A DNA stretch of 64,000 bases. It comes from Pseudomonas sp. QTF5. GTDB lineage: Bacteria > Pseudomonadota > Gammaproteobacteria > Pseudomonadales > Pseudomonadaceae. Position 1 is the first letter of the stretch, and every line of letters begins with the position of its first letter. The notes beneath the pieces are model-generated. The model saw only the letters and a list, made by a program, of their open reading frames with translations, searched no databases and was not told the DNA's origin. The DNA lies in NCBI RefSeq assembly GCF_000512695.2, contig NZ_AZRW02000005.1, forward strand, positions 159,019 to 223,018. The letters run 5' to 3'. This document shows positions 26,402 through 35,216 of this stretch, one piece after another. The position numbers and the translations under genes were made by a program.

Positions 26402-27210
26402 GCCTGAAGACCAAAGCACTCGGCGGCTTGATCCTGGCCGGCTGCGCAAGCCTTTATGGCTGCGCCGGTCAACACAGCGAAGCCGCATTGCAGCAGGCCG
26501 GCGCCGACTTCCAGAAGGTCAAGGAAGACTCCAGCGTGCTGCGCATTGCGCCCAAAGACGTGATCCGTGCCGGCGAGTCCCTGGCCCGCGCCGATCGTCT
26601 GTCCAGCTACTGGGGCAGCGGTTCGGACGTGGTGCATTACGCCTACCTGAGCCAGCGCTACAGCGAAATCGCCCGGGAACACACCAATCAAGTGCTCAAT
26701 GAAGAACGCGCTGCGAAGCTCGAGCTTGAGCGTCAGCGCCTGCAATTGGCCCTGCGTGAGTCCAAGTTGCTCAGCGTGCAGCAACAGGGCAAGTGGCTCG
26801 AAGAGCAGATCGTGGCGCTGGCGACTACCCAAACCGACCGTGGATTGGTGATGACCCTGGGCGATGTGCTGTTCGATACCGGTGAAGCGGAGCTGAAAAA
26901 CTCGGCAAACCGTGTGATCCTGAAGATCGTCCAGTTCTTGCAGCTCAACCCCAAACGTGTGGTGCGGATCGAGGGCTATACCGACAGCACTGGCGGCAAA
27001 CAGGACAATCTCAAGCTGTCCCGAGACCGTGCGCAATCAGTGGCTGACGTGCTGATGGACCTGGGTATCGACGATAAACGTATCAAAGTCGAAGGCTACG
27101 GCGATGAATACCCGGTGGACGTGAACGCTTCCGAGCGCGGTCGTGCGCAGAACCGTCGGGTGGAAATTGTGTTCTCTGACGAAAAAGGCCAGCTCGGCGC
27201 CACTCGCTAA
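26398..27210 (+). CDS. OmpA family lipoprotein with DUF4398-like N-terminus
   Basis: A 270-aa protein with an N-terminal signal and Cys-containing cleavage site (LILAGC or SLYGC). A helical DUF4398-like region follows (about residues 25-140), then a C-terminal OmpA peptidoglycan-binding domain (GDVLFDTGEAELK, IEGYTDSTGGKQDNLKLSRDRAQSV, GYGDEYPV, NRRVEIV). It likely links the outer membrane to peptidoglycan. It overlaps the preceding lipoprotein gene and is followed by a terminator. Confidence 0.87.
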   Translation: MSLKTKALGGLILAGCASLYGCAGQHSEAALQQAGADFQKVKEDSSVLRIAPKDVIRAGESLARADRLSSYWGSGSDVVHYAYLSQRYSEIAREHTNQVLNEERAAKLELERQRLQLALRESKLLSVQQQGKWLEEQIVALATTQTDRGLVMTLGDVLFDTGEAELKNSANRVILKIVQFLQLNPKRVVRIEGYTDSTGGKQDNLKLSRDRAQSVADVLMDLGIDDKRIKVEGYGDEYPVDVNASERGRAQNRRVEIVFSDEKGQLGATR

Positions 27211-27225
27211 GGGTTGCGTTACTGG

Positions 27226-27260
27226 AAAACCCGGCCTGTCAGTCAGCGCCGGGTTTTTTT
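27226..27260 (+). terminator. Rho-independent terminator after the OmpA-family gene
   Basis: AACCCGGC and GCCGGGTT form the stem, followed by TTTTTTT, shortly after the stop at 27210. Confidence 0.85.
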
Positions 27261-27279
27261 GCGCCTGCCCATCAGTCCA

Positions 27280-27340
27280 CAGTACAGTTTTTGCTGACAA
27301 TGGACTGTACGGTCGACTATTGTGGCAACTGTCCCAGTAC
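27280..27340 (+). promoter_or_regulatory. Repeated CAGTACA boxes upstream of the MocR gene
   Basis: GTACAGT (27282-27288) and ACTGTAC (27304-27310) are a perfect 7-bp inverted pair. CAGTAC recurs directly at 27280 and 27335. MocR regulators usually bind repeated boxes upstream of their own gene, so this is a probable autoregulatory site. Confidence 0.5.
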
Positions 27341-27406
27341 ACTTCTAAACTGTTCCGGTATTGTTTCACACAAGAATAAAATGCCCGTGAAATCGAGTGC
27401 TGCGTC

Positions 27407-28846
27407 ATGACCAATCTCTTGCTCTATCAACGAATTGCTCAGCAACTGGCTGAAGACATCCGCCGCGGTGTCTATCAACCGGGGGAGCGCGTGCCTTCGG
27501 TGCGCAAGATGAGCTCGCAGCTCAACGTCAGCCATGCAACGGTGTTGCAGGCCTACGCCAACCTTGAGGATCAGGGGCTGATTCGTGCCCGGCCGCAATC
27601 CGGTTACTACGTGCACCAGACGCCGGCGCTCACGGCGCCAACCCCGGATATTGCCCGGGTCGAGCGCCCTGGCCTGGTCACCCGCAGCAGCATCATCCAG
27701 CAAGTACTGGTCGAATCCCGCCGCGAAGGCGTCTTCCCATTGGGCGCGGCCGTACCGAGCGTCGACTATCTGCCGGTGCGGGCGCTGCATCAGCAACTGG
27801 CCAAAGTCACCCGTTTCCATAGCCCCCGAGCGTTCAGCTACATGTTCAGCCCCGGCTTCGAGCCGTTGCGTCGGCAAGTGGCGATCCGCATGCGCGATGC
27901 CGGCGTGGTGGTCGATCCGTCGGAAGTGGTGATCACCCACGGCTGCGTCGATGCGTTGCAGATGTCTCTGCGCGTGTTGACCCGGCCGGGCGATCTGATC
28001 GCCGCCGAGTCGCCAACCTATTACGGTTTGCTGCAGCTGGCTGACCTGCTGGGGCTGAAAGTCATCGAGATCCCCAGCGACCCGGCTACCGGCATGAGCC
28101 TCGAAGCCCTGCAATTGGCAGCCAACCAGTGGTCGATCAAGGCGCTGGTGCTGACCACCCGCCTGAGCAATCCCTTGGGTGGCACCATGCCTGAAGAGCG
28201 GCAGAAACAACTGCTGCGTCTGGCCTCGGATTTCGATATCCAGGTCGTCGAAGACGATATTTATGGCGAGCTGATGTTCGAGCAGGGCCGCACTAAATCG
28301 CTCAAGGCCTATGACCGGCTGGATCGAGTGATCTATTGCTCCAGTTTCTCCAAAACCCTGTCGCCCGGTGTGCGCATCGGCTGGATGATTGCCGGCAAGT
28401 ACCAGCAGGAAATCCAGCGCTTGCAAACCTTCAGCACCCATTCGGCTTGCAGCGTCACGCAAATGGGCATCGCGGCCTATCTGGAGAACGGTGGCTACGA
28501 CCGGCATTTGCGCTACATCCGTCAGGAATACCGCAAGAACCTCAGTGCTTTTCAGCTGGCGGTGCAGCAGTACTTTCCGGAAGGCACGCAGATGAGCCGG
28601 CCCACCGGTGGTTTCATTCTATGGGTCAGCCTGCCGGGACGGGTCAACACGCAGGAACTGCATGTGCGTGCGTTGCAACAGGGCATCAGTATTGCGCCGG
28701 GGCTGATCTTCAGTAACACCGAGCAGTTCAATCACTGCATTCGCCTGAACTGTGGCACCCCCTGGAACCGTGAAGCCGAGCGTGCATTGATGACGTTGGG
28801 GTTGCTGGCGACGCAACTTTGTCAGGAGACGACGAGCGGTTTTTGA
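27407..28846 (+). CDS. MocR/PdxR-type regulator: GntR HTH fused to a PLP aminotransferase domain
   Basis: A 479-aa protein. Residues 1-75 are a GntR winged HTH (LAEDIRRGVYQPGERVPSVRKMSSQLNVSHATV). The rest is a fold-type I aminotransferase domain with the PLP lysine in SSFSKTLSPGVRIGWM near residue 312 and EDDIYGEL near 284. MocR proteins use bound PLP and an amine ligand to regulate a few genes. No metabolic partner adjoins it, so its target is not evident beyond its own promoter. Confidence 0.88.
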   Translation: MTNLLLYQRIAQQLAEDIRRGVYQPGERVPSVRKMSSQLNVSHATVLQAYANLEDQGLIRARPQSGYYVHQTPALTAPTPDIARVERPGLVTRSSIIQQVLVESRREGVFPLGAAVPSVDYLPVRALHQQLAKVTRFHSPRAFSYMFSPGFEPLRRQVAIRMRDAGVVVDPSEVVITHGCVDALQMSLRVLTRPGDLIAAESPTYYGLLQLADLLGLKVIEIPSDPATGMSLEALQLAANQWSIKALVLTTRLSNPLGGTMPEERQKQLLRLASDFDIQVVEDDIYGELMFEQGRTKSLKAYDRLDRVIYCSSFSKTLSPGVRIGWMIAGKYQQEIQRLQTFSTHSACSVTQMGIAAYLENGGYDRHLRYIRQEYRKNLSAFQLAVQQYFPEGTQMSRPTGGFILWVSLPGRVNTQELHVRALQQGISIAPGLIFSNTEQFNHCIRLNCGTPWNREAERALMTLGLLATQLCQETTSGF

Positions 28847-28933
28847 TCGGCCGGGCAGTTCTGAACTGCCCGCTTGTCTTGTCGCCTCCAACAGGCGAGC
28901 ATATAAACTTCTGCCGTTCACGCCGTTGGGTCC

Positions 28934-29401
28934 ATGAAGCCGATTTTTCCTGCCGCCTGGTTGTTGATCTGCCTGTTGATGACCTGTCACGCGGAAGGCG
29001 TCATGGCGGCTTCCGTTCAGGAAAAAACGGCAGCCAGCACAACCGCGAAAAAAACGGCACCGGTCAAAAAAGCCGCGCCGGCCAAAAAGAAGGCTACTGC
29101 AGTCAAAAAACGTTCCCCCATTGCTTCCAAGTCGAAACCGGCCAGTGAAGTCGTGAAAACCAAACTCCCTTCCGCAAATCTCGACTTGAGCTTGCCCAAG
29201 GACATGGTCGAAGAACTGAAGCCGGTCGGCACGGTACAGTTGCCCCGACGCGATGCGCTGTTGCCGCAAATGTTCGGTGACAAGAGCAGCCCGTTCCAGC
29301 TCAACGGTCGTCTGCTCAGCAACGAAATGCAGCTGCAACTGCGCAATGAAGAGCGTCGGGAAGTTGAAGGCGCGGCACTGGAATTCGAGTTCAAGCAGTA
29401 A
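28934..29401 (+). CDS. Secreted Lys/Ala-rich protein of unknown function
   Basis: A 155-aa protein with a signal peptide (hydrophobic stretch to about residue 25). A low-complexity KKTAPVKKAAPAKKK segment covers about residues 35-75. The C-terminal part has LDLSLPKDMVEELKPVG and LPQMFGDKSSPFQLNGRLL. The basic region may contact peptidoglycan or other anionic polymers. It resembles Pseudomonas proteins mis-annotated as translation initiation factor 2 because of the KA-rich tract; I do not support that name. Confidence 0.65.
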   Translation: MKPIFPAAWLLICLLMTCHAEGVMAASVQEKTAASTTAKKTAPVKKAAPAKKKATAVKKRSPIASKSKPASEVVKTKLPSANLDLSLPKDMVEELKPVGTVQLPRRDALLPQMFGDKSSPFQLNGRLLSNEMQLQLRNEERREVEGAALEFEFKQ

Positions 29402-29559
29402 ATCCTTCCCATTCGTGACCCGCGGACCAGACGCTTTGTCGGAGACTGGTCAGTCACGTTCGTTTGAACGAAAAAACCCGGGCTCAGGTAATTTAAAACA
29501 GTCGTTTTAGCCGTTACTCTGTGCCACGTCCCTTTACCCGTCGCGAGGAGCTTGTCGTC

Positions 29560-29814
29560 ATGAGATGCCGTGAAGGTTGTGGCGCCTGTTGCATTGCCCC
29601 TTCCATCAGTTCACCGATTCCCGGCATGCCCAATGGCAAAGCCGCCGGAGAGCGCTGCGTACAGCTGTCTGTCGATAACCTGTGCGGCATTTTCGGCAAG
29701 CCGGAACGTCCTGCGGTGTGTTCGGCATTTGAAGCCGATATCGAGGTCTGCGGAAGCAGTAGCGACGAAGCGATCAGGTTGCTGGGCTGGTGGGAACAAA
29801 TGACGGCTGCGTGA
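29560..29814 (+). CDS. YkgJ family cysteine cluster protein
   Basis: An 84-aa protein with the cysteine pattern CREGCGACC at the start and further Cys in ERCVQLSVDNLCGIF and RPAVCSAF. This is the CxxxCxxCC metal or Fe-S cluster signature of the YkgJ/UPF0153 family. I prefer ATG 29560 (behind GAGGAG) to the upstream GTG at 29521. Function is not established; it is probably a small metal-binding cytosolic protein. Confidence 0.8.
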   Translation: MRCREGCGACCIAPSISSPIPGMPNGKAAGERCVQLSVDNLCGIFGKPERPAVCSAFEADIEVCGSSSDEAIRLLGWWEQMTAA

Positions 29815-29853
29815 TGTTCATCGAACGGAATTTCAACAATAAGGAATAAGACT

Positions 29854-30456
29854 ATGGGTTCGCTGCATCGTATGGCTGTGCTGTGTGGTTTGACGGTTTT
29901 GCTGGCCTCCACGGCCCAGGCCGAAGAATGGAAAACTGCCAAGGAAGAAGAGGGCATCAAGGTGTCCTTGAGTGAAGTGGCCGGTTCCCAGTACAAGGCT
30001 TTCCGTGGCGTGACCGTCATGAAGACCACCATGGCCAAATTGCGTGCATTGCAGGAAGACGTGCCAGGTGCCTGTGCATGGATTCACGAGTGCAAGACTC
30101 AGAAGTTGCTCAAACATGAAGGTAACCAGAGCTGGACCTACACCCAGTTCAATACCCCTTGGCCGGTCACTCCTCGCGACTCCGTGTTGCATGTCACCAC
30201 CGCTGAAGGCGCCGATGGCAGCCTGACCCGCGAGCTGGAAGGGCAGCCCAAATACATTCCGGAAGAAAAAGGTTTTGTACGGGTCGCCCAAGTCAAAGGT
30301 TTCTGGAAGCTCGTGCCTAAAGGCGATCAAGTCGAAGTGACTTATCAGGCCCATACCGAACCCGGCGGCAGTGTGCCGTCGTGGTTGGCCAACAAGTTTG
30401 TGGTCGATGCGCCGTTCAATACCCTCAAAGCCCTGAAAGAACGCGCCGAGAAGTAA
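29854..30456 (+). CDS. Secreted START domain protein
   Basis: A 200-aa protein with a signal peptide (cleavage near STAQAEE) and a START/StAR-related lipid-binding domain. Visible are EWKTAKEEEGIKVSLSEV, ACAWIHECKTQKLL, TPWPVTPRDSVLHV, VRVAQVKGFWKLVP and VEVTYQAHTEPGG. It may carry a hydrophobic ligand in the periplasm. AAGGAAT precedes the ATG. It follows the YkgJ gene by 39 bp. Confidence 0.82.
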   Translation: MGSLHRMAVLCGLTVLLASTAQAEEWKTAKEEEGIKVSLSEVAGSQYKAFRGVTVMKTTMAKLRALQEDVPGACAWIHECKTQKLLKHEGNQSWTYTQFNTPWPVTPRDSVLHVTTAEGADGSLTRELEGQPKYIPEEKGFVRVAQVKGFWKLVPKGDQVEVTYQAHTEPGGSVPSWLANKFVVDAPFNTLKALKERAEK

Positions 30457-30506
30457 CCACCCGACTCTTCTGATATAGCCTGTTCGACAAACGCCCGATG
30501 AGTAAC

Positions 30507-30616
30507 CTGTGGCGAGGGAGCTTGCTCCCGTTGGACTGCGCAGCAGTCCCCTTCTTTTTTAGGTAGAGAATGGGGCCACTTCGCGGCCCAGCGGGAGCAA
30601 GCTCCCTCGCCACAGG
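30507..30616. repeat. REPIN of the GTGGCGAGGGAGCTTGCTCCC type
   Basis: CTGTGGCGAGGGAGCTTGCT and AGCAAGCTCCCTCGCCACAG are inverted. It opens the 603-bp gap 30457-31059, in which I see no gene; bases 30617-30868 show nothing identifiable. Confidence 0.85.
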
Positions 30617-30868
30617 TTCAGTATCGGGGCTTTATTTTGTTTCTGGATATGCGTTGAACGAAATTTTCACAAAGCCTCCAAGACAATTCACCCGCGCCCC
30701 AACCCGTCAGCCTCCGCAACTTTGCGTCACGTCTCTTGTCCCGGAACGCTGCAAGCGACAGTCGGGCCTGCGGGTCAGTAATCAATGGTAATGCCGCGGG
30801 TGATCGTGCAACATTTGCGCACCGCGCAAGCCCCGGGGCCGAGGATGGCCAACAGAGGGCGAGACAGC

Positions 30869-31004
30869 TGATGCCGGTCAGTCAAGCGCAATTCATGTGG
30901 GAGCGGGCTTGCTCGCAAAAGCGGTGTGTCAGACGACATCAATGTTGACTGTGCCGCCGCCTTCGCGAGCAAGCCCGCTCCCACAGGTTGACCGACCAGC
31001 ATCA
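30869..31004. mobile_element. Diverged relative of the MITE at 291-435
   Basis: The left end TGATGCCGGTCAGTCAAG and the right end rc TGATGCTGGTCGGTCAA resemble the terminal repeats of the first element. The inner REP pair and its spacer (GACATCAATGTTGACTGTGCC) are almost the same as at 361-377. No target duplication is clear. Confidence 0.4.
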
Positions 31005-31059
31005 GGCAAGGCGCCGCTGTATTTTTGAAACTTCAACTTCCAATGGGTCCTAAAACGAC

Positions 31060-33153
31060 ATGGCAAACCCGGACGCCCTGAGTCAGCAGCGAGCTTCTAG
31101 TCGCCTGCTGCAACCGACCGTCAAATCGCATCTGGCCTACACACTGTTGTGTGCCCTGGTCATGATGGTCATGTTCAGCCTGCTGCGCGTGGCGCTGCTG
31201 GTCTACAACAGCTCGATGATCCTCGATACACCGGCTTCGACCTTTCTGGAAGCGTTCGCCAACGGCCTGCGTTTCGACTTGCGTCTGGTGGTTTACCTCA
31301 GCATTCCGCTGCTGCTGGCATTGTTCAGCGCCCGGGCCATGGCCGCCCGCGGGTTCTTCCGGCTGTGGCTGACCGTTGCCTCGAGCATCGCGCTGTTCCT
31401 CGGCCTGATGGAGATGGACTTTTACCGCGAGTTCCACCAGCGCCTCAACGGTCTGGTCTTCCAATACGTGAAAGAAGACCCGAAAACCGTGATGAGCATG
31501 CTCTGGTACGGTTTTCCGGTGGTTCGCTACCTGTTGGCCTGGGCCGTGGGCACGTTGATTCTGACCCTCGCGTTCAAGGGCGCCGATCGCGCCACGCGTC
31601 CTCGCGGGCCGTTCAGCGGTGGCAGCATTGGCACGCGGCAGGTCGCTCCGTGGTATGCGCGTGGCGTGGTGTTCGTGGTCTGCCTGCTGGTCTGCGTGGT
31701 CGCGGCTCGTGGCACCTTGCGTCAAGGACCGCCGATGCGTTGGGGTGACGTTTACACCACCGACTCGAACTTCGCCAACCAGTTGGGCCTTAACGGCACG
31801 CTGTCGCTGATCGCGGCGGCGAAGAGCCGGATGTCCGAACATCGCGACAATGTCTGGAAAGCCACGCTGCCACAGCCTCTGGCCCAGCAGACCGTGCGCG
31901 ATTTGTTGCTGACTTCGAGCGATAAGCTGGTCGATCCCGAGACCGCCGCGGTGCGTCGCAACTATAGCCCCGACACCAACAAGACACTGCCGATCAAGAA
32001 CGTCGTGGTGATCCTGATGGAAAGCTTCGCCGGTCACTCGGTGGGCGCTCTGGGTCGTCCGGGTGAAATCACACCGTACTTCGACAAACTGTCGAAAGAA
32101 GGCCTGTTGTTCGACCGTTTCTTCTCCAATGGCACCCATACCCACCAGGGCATGTTCGCCACCATGGCCTGCTTCCCGAACCTGCCGGGTTTCGAATACC
32201 TGATGCAGACGCCTGAAGGCAGCCACAAACTGTCCGGCCTGCCGCAGTTGCTCAGCGCCCGCGACTACGATGATGTGTACGTCTACAACGGCGACTTCGC
32301 CTGGGACAACCAGTCGGGTTTCTTCAGCAACCAGGGCATGACCAATTTCATCGGGCGCAATGACTACGTCAACCCGGTGTTCTCCGATCCGACCTGGGGG
32401 GTGTCCGACCAAGACATGTTCAACCGTGGTCTGGAGGAATTGAAGGCCCGCGATGGCAAGGACAAAAAGCCTTTCTATGCCTTGCTGCAGACCCTGTCCA
32501 ACCACACGCCGTACGCCTTGCCGACGCCATTGCCGGTGGAGCGCGTGACCGATCGTGGCAACCTGAACGAACACTTGACCGCCATGCGCTACTCCGATTG
32601 GGCGTTGGGTCAGTTCTTTGAACAGGCCCGCAAAGAGCCGTACTTCAAGGAAACCCTGTTCGTGGTTGTCGGCGACCACGGTTTTGGCAATGAACAGCAA
32701 ATTACCGAAATGGACCTGGGCCGCTTCAACGTACCGATGCTGATGATCGGGCCGGGCGTCCAGGAAAAATTTGGTCAACTTGACCACACCGTGGGCACCC
32801 AGATCGACGTCGTGCCGACCATCATGGGCCGGATCGGTGGCGACGTGGTTCATCAATGCTGGGGTCGCGACTTGCTGAACCTGCCGGAAGGCGATAAGGG
32901 CTTTGGCGTGATCAAACCGTCGGGTAGTGATCAGACGGTTGCATTGCTCACCGGGGATCGCGTGCTGGTACTGCCCAAAGAGATGCCGCCGAAGTTGTAT
33001 CAATACGAACTGGGCGCCAATCCGAAAGGTGAAGTGATCCCGGCATCGGCTGACGAAGCGGCGCTCAAGCAGAAACTTGAGTCGTTCATTCAGACGGCTA
33101 CCAAAAGCCTGATCGATAACACCGCCGGTGTGGTTGACGGCAAGCCGGACTAA
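31060..33153 (+). CDS. LTA synthase family sulfatase-fold phosphotransferase
   Basis: A 697-aa inner-membrane enzyme. Five hydrophobic segments lie within residues 1-220, then a periplasmic alkaline-phosphatase-fold domain: VVVILMESFAGHSVGALG near 310 (metal Glu), NGTHTHQGMFATMACFP near 345 (Thr nucleophile), VYNGDFAWDN, and VVGDHGFGNEQ near 545. The family transfers phosphoglycerol or phosphoethanolamine groups. In Gram-negatives OpgB-type members decorate periplasmic glucans, which would be a reasonable role here. Its ribosome site is weak. Confidence 0.85.
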   Translation: MANPDALSQQRASSRLLQPTVKSHLAYTLLCALVMMVMFSLLRVALLVYNSSMILDTPASTFLEAFANGLRFDLRLVVYLSIPLLLALFSARAMAARGFFRLWLTVASSIALFLGLMEMDFYREFHQRLNGLVFQYVKEDPKTVMSMLWYGFPVVRYLLAWAVGTLILTLAFKGADRATRPRGPFSGGSIGTRQVAPWYARGVVFVVCLLVCVVAARGTLRQGPPMRWGDVYTTDSNFANQLGLNGTLSLIAAAKSRMSEHRDNVWKATLPQPLAQQTVRDLLLTSSDKLVDPETAAVRRNYSPDTNKTLPIKNVVVILMESFAGHSVGALGRPGEITPYFDKLSKEGLLFDRFFSNGTHTHQGMFATMACFPNLPGFEYLMQTPEGSHKLSGLPQLLSARDYDDVYVYNGDFAWDNQSGFFSNQGMTNFIGRNDYVNPVFSDPTWGVSDQDMFNRGLEELKARDGKDKKPFYALLQTLSNHTPYALPTPLPVERVTDRGNLNEHLTAMRYSDWALGQFFEQARKEPYFKETLFVVVGDHGFGNEQQITEMDLGRFNVPMLMIGPGVQEKFGQLDHTVGTQIDVVPTIMGRIGGDVVHQCWGRDLLNLPEGDKGFGVIKPSGSDQTVALLTGDRVLVLPKEMPPKLYQYELGANPKGEVIPASADEAALKQKLESFIQTATKSLIDNTAGVVDGKPD

Positions 33154-33166
33154 ATTTTTGCGCAAT

Positions 33167-33199
33167 AAAAAAGAGGCCCTTCGCAGGGCCTCTTTTTTT
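33167..33199 (+). terminator. Rho-independent terminator after the LTA-synthase-like gene
   Basis: AGAGGCCCT and AGGGCCTCT form a strong stem around TCGC, followed by TTTTTTT. The A-run on the left would also serve the convergent DUF3309 gene. Confidence 0.88.
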
Positions 33200-33212
33200 G
33201 CCGGCAAAACCT

Positions 33213-33365
33213 TTATATCTTGCCAAGTAGCAGCAGGATTAATAGCACCACCAACACCACGCCGATGATGCCGGACGGGCCGTAACCCCAACTTCTGGAG
33301 TGCGGGAAGACCGGCAAACCACCTATCAGCAATATGATAAGGATAACGATAAGAATTGTGCCCAT
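33213..33365 (-). CDS. DUF3309 family small membrane protein
   Basis: A 50-aa hydrophobic protein reading MGTILIVILIILLIGGLP, then HSRSWGYGPSG, then a second hydrophobic stretch ending LLLGKI. Two membrane segments with the central RSWGYGPSG loop match DUF3309. ATG 33365 has AAGGAAAC upstream. Such genes are abundant and stress-linked in Pseudomonas, but their function is unknown. Confidence 0.85.
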   Translation of the reverse strand: MGTILIVILIILLIGGLPVFPHSRSWGYGPSGIIGVVLVVLLILLLLGKI

Positions 33366-33658
33366 GTCTGTTTCCTTGTTGGAAGCGTTGTGGATTGACC
33401 TAGGGTTTTAGCCATCAGCTGGACTTGTATTAATCCTAGCTGCTTACGAAATCCGACTCATGGATATGAAGAAAAATTCCAGTTTTTTTTAATGTATTTG
33501 GCAAGCACGCTTATTTCTTTTATTGCGTCTCAAAGTTGAAACACCCGGACCGCGCCGTGGTTCATTGCGGGCCATTCAGCAATCTGATGGAGCGTGGGTG
33601 GCGCAGTATCCTTCGCTACACTCGGTGCATCTTCCCCGGAACAACAAGGCTGTTTGCT

Positions 33659-34474
33659 ATGCAAAATCGCATGATGATCACTGGCGCGGGCTCAGGCCTG
33701 GGTCGCGAAATCGCGCTGCGCTGGGCGCGTGAAGGCTGGCAGCTGGCCTTGTCGGATGTCAGTGAGCCCGGCCTGCAAGAAACCCTGAAGCTGGTTCGCG
33801 AAGCCGGCGGCGACGGGTTCATCCAGCGTTGCGATGTGCGCGACTACAGCCAGCTGACGGCTTTTGCCCAAGCCTGTGAAGAGAAGTTCGGCGGCATCGA
33901 TGTCATCGTCAACAACGCCGGAGTGGCCTCGGGCGGGTTCTTCAGTGAGTTGTCGCTGGAAGACTGGGACTGGCAGATCGCGATCAACCTGATGGGCGTG
34001 GTCAAGGGCTGCAAGGCTTTCCTGCCGCTGCTGGAGAAAAGCCAAGGCAAGATCATCAACATCGCCTCGATGGCGGCACTGATGCAAGGCCCGGCCATGA
34101 GCAACTACAACGTGGCTAAGGCGGGGGTGGTGGCTTTGTCCGAAAGTCTGTTGATCGAACTGGCCCACGAGGAAGTCAGTGTGCATGTGGTCTGTCCGTC
34201 GTTCTTCCAGACCAATTTGCTGGACTCCTTCCGCGGCCCGACCCCGGCCATGAAAGCCCAGGTCGGTAAATTGCTGGAAAGCTCGCCAATCACCGCTGCC
34301 GATATTGCCGACTACATTTATCAGCAGGTCGCCGTCGGCGAATTCTTGATCTTGCCTCACGAACAGGGCCGCATGGCCTGGGCGATCAAACAAAAAGACC
34401 CGCAATTGCTCTACAACGAAATGACCGTGATGGCCGACAAGATGCGCGCCAAGGCCAAACAATCCGCAAGCTGA
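33659..34474 (+). CDS. SDR family oxidoreductase
   Basis: A 271-aa classical SDR with TGAGSGLGREIA near residue 8, NNAG near 85, Ser in NIASMAALMQGP and YNVAKAG for the Tyr/Lys pair near 150. The C-terminal extension (about residues 220-271) is longer than minimal SDRs. The start at ATG 33659 was chosen because it puts the glycine motif close to the N-terminus. Substrate unknown. Confidence 0.85.
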   Translation: MQNRMMITGAGSGLGREIALRWAREGWQLALSDVSEPGLQETLKLVREAGGDGFIQRCDVRDYSQLTAFAQACEEKFGGIDVIVNNAGVASGGFFSELSLEDWDWQIAINLMGVVKGCKAFLPLLEKSQGKIINIASMAALMQGPAMSNYNVAKAGVVALSESLLIELAHEEVSVHVVCPSFFQTNLLDSFRGPTPAMKAQVGKLLESSPITAADIADYIYQQVAVGEFLILPHEQGRMAWAIKQKDPQLLYNEMTVMADKMRAKAKQSAS

Positions 34475-34538
34475 ACTTGCCCGTGCGCAATACCGTCGTT
34501 AGGGTGGCCGCCATCGGCCATCCCAACGAGACATCTGC

Positions 34539-34871
34539 ATGCTCAATTACCTGTGGTTTTTCCTCGCCGCGCTGTTCGAAATCGCTGGCTGCTTCGCCTT
34601 CTGGATGTGGCTGCGCCAAGGTAAAAGCGCGTGGTGGATTATCCCGGCGTTGCTCAGCCTGATCTTGTTCGCGGTGTTGCTGACGCGGGTCGAAGCGAGC
34701 TACGCCGGCCGCGCCTATGCCGCCTACGGTGGCATCTACATCATTGCGTCGATCGGCTGGCTGGCGGTGGTCGAGCGGATTCGTCCACTGGGCTCGGACT
34801 GGATTGGCGTGGCGCTGTGTGTGATCGGGGCGAGTGTCATTCTGTTTGGCCCGCGTTTTTCCGCTGCCTGA
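34539..34871 (+). CDS. YnfA family (UPF0060) inner-membrane protein
   Basis: A 110-aa protein with four membrane segments. [41 protein letters not shown] and [20 protein letters not shown] are typical of YnfA, a small transporter related to SMR/DMT proteins. In some enterobacteria YnfA acts as a multidrug efflux protein; here that role is only possible. Confidence 0.88.
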   Translation: MLNYLWFFLAALFEIAGCFAFWMWLRQGKSAWWIIPALLSLILFAVLLTRVEASYAGRAYAAYGGIYIIASIGWLAVVERIRPLGSDWIGVALCVIGASVILFGPRFSAA

Positions 34872-35025
34872 AGGATCGGTCCTTCATTCAAACCGGTTTG
34901 TCGGATAAGTCCTTCAGGGCTCTGCATCCTGCGCTGTAGGGCGAGACTGTTTTGTTGTCGTTGCATTGAAGACCCGCTACGCGCCGGGCATCTTCAAGGG
35001 CCGGTAACCCTGAAGGATGAATGCC

Positions 35026-35211
35026 ATGCTTGTACTTAGTCGCGTTGTGGGCGAATTGATATCCATTGGTGACAACATTACCGTGCGGGTTCTCGCCGTC
35101 AACGGAAGCAGCGTGCGCTTCGGTGTTGAAGCGCCGCAGCAGGTCAACGTACATCGCGCCGAAGTCTATGAGCGCATCCAGATCAAACAGGCCAAAGCCA
35201 AAGCCCGTTAA
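35026..35211 (+). CDS. csrA: CsrA/Rsm family post-transcriptional regulator (paralogue)
   Basis: A 61-aa CsrA-fold protein beginning MLVLSRVVGELISIGD. It carries the RNA-contact residues near the C-terminus (VHRAEVYERIQ, key Arg at residue 44) and a basic tail KQAKAKAR. It binds GGA motifs in mRNA leaders to repress or stabilise them. It differs enough from standard RsmA and RsmE to be an extra paralogue. I start at 35026 (canonical MLVLSR) with AAGGA eight bases upstream. That site itself contains GGA, allowing self-repression. Confidence 0.87.
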   Translation: MLVLSRVVGELISIGDNITVRVLAVNGSSVRFGVEAPQQVNVHRAEVYERIQIKQAKAKAR

Positions 35212-35216
35212 GAATC

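Noticed and set aside
28934..29401. Translation initiation factor 2-like annotation
   Set aside because: Only the Lys/Ala-rich low-complexity tract suggests it; there is a signal peptide and no GTPase motif.
31033..33291. A 752-codon minus-strand frame opposite the LTA-synthase-like gene
   Set aside because: Composition (His/Gln/Arg-rich) is that of a mirror frame; the plus-strand protein has catalytic motifs and a terminator.
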